Part shown: positions 33,413 through 35,700 of the stretch, one piece after another
How the letters are laid out: the number at the start of each line of letters is the position of its first letter
How positions within the stretch are numbered: position 1 is the stretch's first letter
From: Candidatus Vagococcus giribetii
GTDB lineage: Bacteria > Bacillota > Bacilli > Lactobacillales > Vagococcaceae
Reading direction: 5' to 3'
NCBI RefSeq assembly: GCF_017316185.1
Contig: NZ_JAFLVX010000014.1
Coordinates: 345-36,044 of the forward strand
DNA: 35,700 nucleotides
The notes under the pieces: generated by a model
Seen by the model: only the letters and a program-made list of their open reading frames with translations
Database searches by the model: none
Told to the model about the DNA's origin: nothing
Made by a program: the position numbers and the translations under genes

Positions 33413-34039
33413 ATGAAGCATGAATGGCGAAAACAGGAAAAGGAGCTTTATCTACCTAAAAAGATAGAGATGATAAGTATCCCAAAACAACTTTTTTTAC
33501 TCATTGAAGGAGCAGGAAATCCTAATAGTGATGCCTTTGCTAAAAAGATTGAAGCTCTCTATAGTGTTTCTTATGGTATTAGAATGGGTATGAAAAAAGG
33601 ACGATTTGGTGAGGCTTTTGAATATACTGTTTATCCTTTGGAGGGAATCTGGACGACGGAAGATGGCTCAAAAGATGAAGCTTTAAATAAAGAGTCTCTA
33701 GTTTATTGCGTGATGATTCGACAACCTGATGGTGTGACTAAAGAAATTGTCGAAGAGATTAAAAAAGAAGTTTTTGACAAGAAGAAAAACAGTGACATTA
33801 ACTTGATTAAATTTGAGAGTTATGAAGATGGTTTATCTTTACAAACGATACATCAAGGTAGCTTTGATACAGAAGTTGAAACGTTTGAAAAGATGAATGC
33901 TTTTTTAGCAGATACACCATACGAAAAAGATTGGTTGATGGACAGATTTGTTCATCGTGAAATCTATTTGTCTGACCCAAGAAAAGTAGTGGCTGAGAAA
34001 AGAAAAACTGTCTTGAGGTATAAACTGAAAGAAAAATAA
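33413..34039 (+). CDS. GyrI-like small-molecule-binding domain protein
   Basis: A 208-residue protein of the GyrI-like superfamily (SOUL/GyrI fold), often found as the ligand-binding half of regulators or alone as a small-molecule binder or hydrolase. Visible blocks are PKQLFLLIEGAGNPNSDAF, YSVSYGIRM, FEYTVYPLEGIW and the late LQTIHQGSFDTEVETFEKM. No DNA-binding domain is present. It begins 4 bp after the DUF3224 stop and ends at a bidirectional terminator. The ligand is unknown; a sensor or detoxification role for the LacI-WYL operon is inference. Confidence 0.78.
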   Translation: MKHEWRKQEKELYLPKKIEMISIPKQLFLLIEGAGNPNSDAFAKKIEALYSVSYGIRMGMKKGRFGEAFEYTVYPLEGIWTTEDGSKDEALNKESLVYCVMIRQPDGVTKEIVEEIKKEVFDKKKNSDINLIKFESYEDGLSLQTIHQGSFDTEVETFEKMNAFLADTPYEKDWLMDRFVHREIYLSDPRKVVAEKRKTVLRYKLKEK

Positions 34040-34042
34040 GCT

Positions 34043-34078
34043 AAAAGAGACATTTTATTCATTTAAAATGTCTCTTTT
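34043..34078. terminator. Bidirectional terminator between the GyrI-like and DUF4260 genes
   Basis: A 15-bp perfect stem (34043-34057 with 34064-34078) around a six-base loop, with A and T tracts on its outer ends. The two neighbouring genes converge here. Its CTAAAAGAGACAT arm repeats the arm of the ackA-mprF terminator. Confidence 0.88.
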
Positions 34079-34105
34079 GTTTTAGAGTATCTCTTGTAAT
34101 GAAAC

Positions 34106-34450
34106 TTAATTAGATAAATGGGTGTGCTTAAAACTATCTGGGTATTTTAAACCAAATCCGAGTGAACGATCCATAAAAATATGAATCAACCAGATGAGAC
34201 TTACCATGCGTATGGTTTCATTATTGATTAGAAAGGATATTATAAACATTAAGAGTGGTAAAAATAAGTGATGGATCAGATTATACACTTTGGAACCAAT
34301 GTTAGTATTAACCAAGTAGCCAATCATTGATAAATCAGGTATGAATAGTAGTAGTAACAAAGTTGTGAATGAAAAATTAAAGACATAGAAAAAACAGAAT
34401 AAGCAAACAACCAACATACTTAAGTCTTCAGCTTTTAACAAGAGTTTCAT
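34106..34450 (-). CDS. DUF4260 family membrane protein
   Basis: A 114-residue integral membrane protein with about four hydrophobic helices. The family blocks are FIPDLSMIGYLVNTNIGSKVYNLIHH, and late WLIHIFMDRSLGFGLKYPDSFKHTHL; these match DUF4260, of unknown function. Its ATG overlaps the stop of the MerR gene (ATGA), so the regulator and this protein are co-translated, which suggests the protein is a target or effector of the MerR regulator. No transport residues can be identified. Confidence 0.83.
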   Translation of the reverse strand: MKLLLKAEDLSMLVVCLFCFFYVFNFSFTTLLLLLFIPDLSMIGYLVNTNIGSKVYNLIHHLFLPLLMFIISFLINNETIRMVSLIWLIHIFMDRSLGFGLKYPDSFKHTHLSN

Positions 34451-34860
34451 GAAATCACTCCTTCAAATCTTTTTAATAAAGGTATTATTTTTTCTTCATC
34501 TGTCTTATCATCACTGGTGCTAACAATAGATTCGATTTGTTCAAAAATAGTTAAAGAGTTTTCTAAAACAGTTAAGTCGCTTCTAATCGATTTTATATGA
34601 TGACGAAGAAAATTTAAGGTTTCTTCTTTGCAAGATAAGGAAGTTTCCTGTTTTTTTAGCTTCAATAATAATGAAATGTCTTCTAGTGAAAAATTGATTT
34701 TTTTTAAATGAATGATAAACAATAAATCATTTAAGTCCGATTCACTATACTCTCTGTATCCATTTTGATTTCTCTCAGGTTTGATTAAATGAAGTGTTTC
34801 GTAATATCGAATTGTTTCCTTTGACAGTTTAGTAAGAGTAGCTATTTCTTTTATTTTCAT
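34447..34860 (-). CDS. MerR-family transcriptional regulator
   Basis: A 137-residue MerR protein. Residues 2-60 are the winged helix (KIKEIATLTKLSKETIRYYE, LIKPERNQNGYREYSESDL), then a long dimerisation helix (about 75-115). The short C-terminus has one cysteine (SLSCKEE) and no evident metal-binding Cys cluster, so a small-molecule or stress signal is more likely than a metal. The start is the ATG at 34860, with AAAGGGTG about 7 bases upstream, rather than the GTG at 34869. It is the first gene of merR-DUF4260 and lies downstream of the promoter with 19-bp spacing at 34884-34914, which it probably controls itself. Confidence 0.88.
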   Translation of the reverse strand: MKIKEIATLTKLSKETIRYYETLHLIKPERNQNGYREYSESDLNDLLFIIHLKKINFSLEDISLLLKLKKQETSLSCKEETLNFLRHHIKSIRSDLTVLENSLTIFEQIESIVSTSDDKTDEEKIIPLLKRFEGVIS

Positions 34861-34883
34861 TTTCAACACCCTTTCTTTTAATC

Positions 34884-34914
34884 AGAATAACATTAAAGTT
34901 TACTATAAGGTCAA
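34884..34914 (-). promoter_or_regulatory. MerR-type promoter/operator with a 19-bp spacer
   Basis: Reading leftward, TTGACC (34909-34914) and TATTCT (34884-34889) are separated by 19 bp (34890-34908), the overlong spacing MerR regulators correct by twisting DNA. The spacer with its flanks (34890-34911) is a dyad, with 8 of 11 positions matching between ACATTAAAGTT and the complement of the other half. It lies 24 bp upstream of the MerR start codon. Confidence 0.65.
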
Positions 34915-34933
34915 GGGATAAGCTGACTTAAAA

Positions 34934-34981
34934 TATAATTAGCTGAAATCACTCAAAAGGAGACTATTTTTAATGAGTTGA
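34934..34981 (+). other. Decayed gene start: TATAAT, ribosome binding site, ATG and immediate stop
   Basis: TATAAT (34934-34939), AAAGGAGA (34956-34963) and an ATG at 34973 are well placed for a gene, but the frame reads ATG AGT TGA and ends. Past the stop it reads another eight codons (FYKSLMPY) before TAG. Either the start of a lost gene or chance; nothing else here supports a product. Confidence 0.3.
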
Positions 34982-35037
34982 TTTTATAAATCGTTAATGC
35001 CATATTAGTTACAACAATAAGAAATGAGGAGAATATT

Positions 35038-35550
35038 ATGAGAATTAGATCAGAAAAACCAACTGATAAAAAAGTCATTTATGAGTTAATAAGAGAAGCA
35101 TTTGCAACAGCGGAACATTCAGATGGGACAGAACAAGAGTTAGTAGACGCTTTAAGAAATAGTGATGCTTATATCCCAGAACTAAGTTTAGTCGCAGAAA
35201 TTGATGACGAAATAGTTGGGCACATTATGTTTACAAAGGCTAAAGTTAAGGAAGAAGAGGTACTTGCCTTAGCACCTCTTTCAGTCAAACCAAGTTATCA
35301 AAAACAACAAGTGGGAACTAAATTAATTGAAGAAGGTCACCGACTTGCTAGTGAGTTGGGATTTGCATATTCAGTTGTATTAGGAAGTGCCCTTTATTAT
35401 CCTAAATTTGGTTATGTACCTGCAAGTAGTTTAGGTATCAGTGCTCCTGGTGGTATTCCTTCAGAGTATTTTATGGCGATAAAACTTAGTGCAGTGGCGC
35501 CTTCTCTAAAGGGAGAAATGAGTTATGCCAAAGAATTTGGATTAGCGTAA
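35038..35550 (+). CDS. GNAT-family N-acetyltransferase (YhbS-like)
   Basis: A 170-residue GNAT enzyme. The strand LALAPLSVKPSYQ leads to the acetyl-CoA loop KQQVGTKLIEEG, and SVVLGSALYYPKFGYVPASSLGI is the family-specific segment of the YhbS/PF13527-like subgroup, whose substrates are largely unknown. The start is the ATG at 35038, with GAGGAGAATATT upstream. It runs divergently from the MerR gene and shares its intergenic region, so it may be under the same control; no operator on this side is obvious. Confidence 0.87.
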   Translation: MRIRSEKPTDKKVIYELIREAFATAEHSDGTEQELVDALRNSDAYIPELSLVAEIDDEIVGHIMFTKAKVKEEEVLALAPLSVKPSYQKQQVGTKLIEEGHRLASELGFAYSVVLGSALYYPKFGYVPASSLGISAPGGIPSEYFMAIKLSAVAPSLKGEMSYAKEFGLA

Positions 35551-35700
35551 CTGTGACATAATTGAGTTATGTATTAGTATACCCCTTTTAGTTATGTAAA
35601 AAATATACGTATATAATAAAAACTGATTAAAAGTAAGCAAATTAATTAAAAATTAATGTAACGAAATAATGCACATGTTATTATTTTTAGTGTTATTTAA
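35551..35700. other. AT-rich right end without a gene
   Basis: I see no gene, no convincing terminator and no repeat in this 150-bp stretch. ACATAA/TTATGT (35556-35573) could form a weak hairpin but has no T tract. Confidence 0.5.

Overview
The window is AT-rich DNA from a low-GC Gram-positive bacterium. The gene content points to the order Lactobacillales: an LPXTG surface protein, PepV, MprF, AckA, a GlpP antiterminator, and strong AGGAGG-type ribosome binding sites with occasional TTG and GTG starts. A Vagococcus/Enterococcus-like genome would fit, but that is inference; no rRNA or species marker is present. I see no tRNA, rRNA, CRISPR array or complete insertion sequence.

Layout. 1-152 is the 3' end of a group II intron (tail of its reverse transcriptase, then domains V and VI). 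282-4787 encodes a 1501-residue cell-wall-anchored coiled-coil protein with a tyrosine in almost every heptad. 4996-7673 is a pabA-pabB-pabC operon for p-aminobenzoate (folate) synthesis. 7736-13088 holds aspartate-family amino-acid genes in two divergent operons: thrC-thrB-ACT protein leftward, hom-lysC rightward. 13210-16453 has a GNAT enzyme, a DUF454 membrane protein, a leaderless alpha-carbonic anhydrase and acetate kinase. 16520-21201 carries mprF, pepV and a small potassium channel, all leftward. 21350-22650 has a lipoprotein and a GNAT enzyme.

The most interesting block is 22741-30533. It starts with glpP, the glycerol-3-phosphate-responsive antiterminator. A consensus promoter follows, then a short leader folding into a long terminator hairpin, then five tightly packed genes with no visible terminator between them: an FAD/[2Fe-2S] glycerol-3-phosphate dehydrogenase-like protein, an FAD/NAD-type oxidoreductase, a four-cysteine DUF1667 protein, a flavodoxin and a 1177-residue pyruvate:flavodoxin oxidoreductase. 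The arrangement suggests that glycerol 3-phosphate, through GlpP, also controls a flavodoxin-linked pyruvate oxidation route. Acetate kinase, elsewhere in the window, could use the acetyl-CoA produced via acetyl phosphate.

The right end (30625-35550) is regulatory and accessory: a LacI-family repressor, a GNAT enzyme, a WYL-type regulator broken by one in-frame stop, DUF3224 and GyrI-like proteins, a MerR regulator with DUF4260 behind a promoter with the 19-bp spacer typical of MerR control, and a last GNAT enzyme. Starts were reassigned from ribosome binding site spacing in several genes (pabA, thrC, hom, lysC, ackA, pepV, the channel gene, glpP, the glpA-like gene, nifJ, the second GNAT of the LacI operon and merR).
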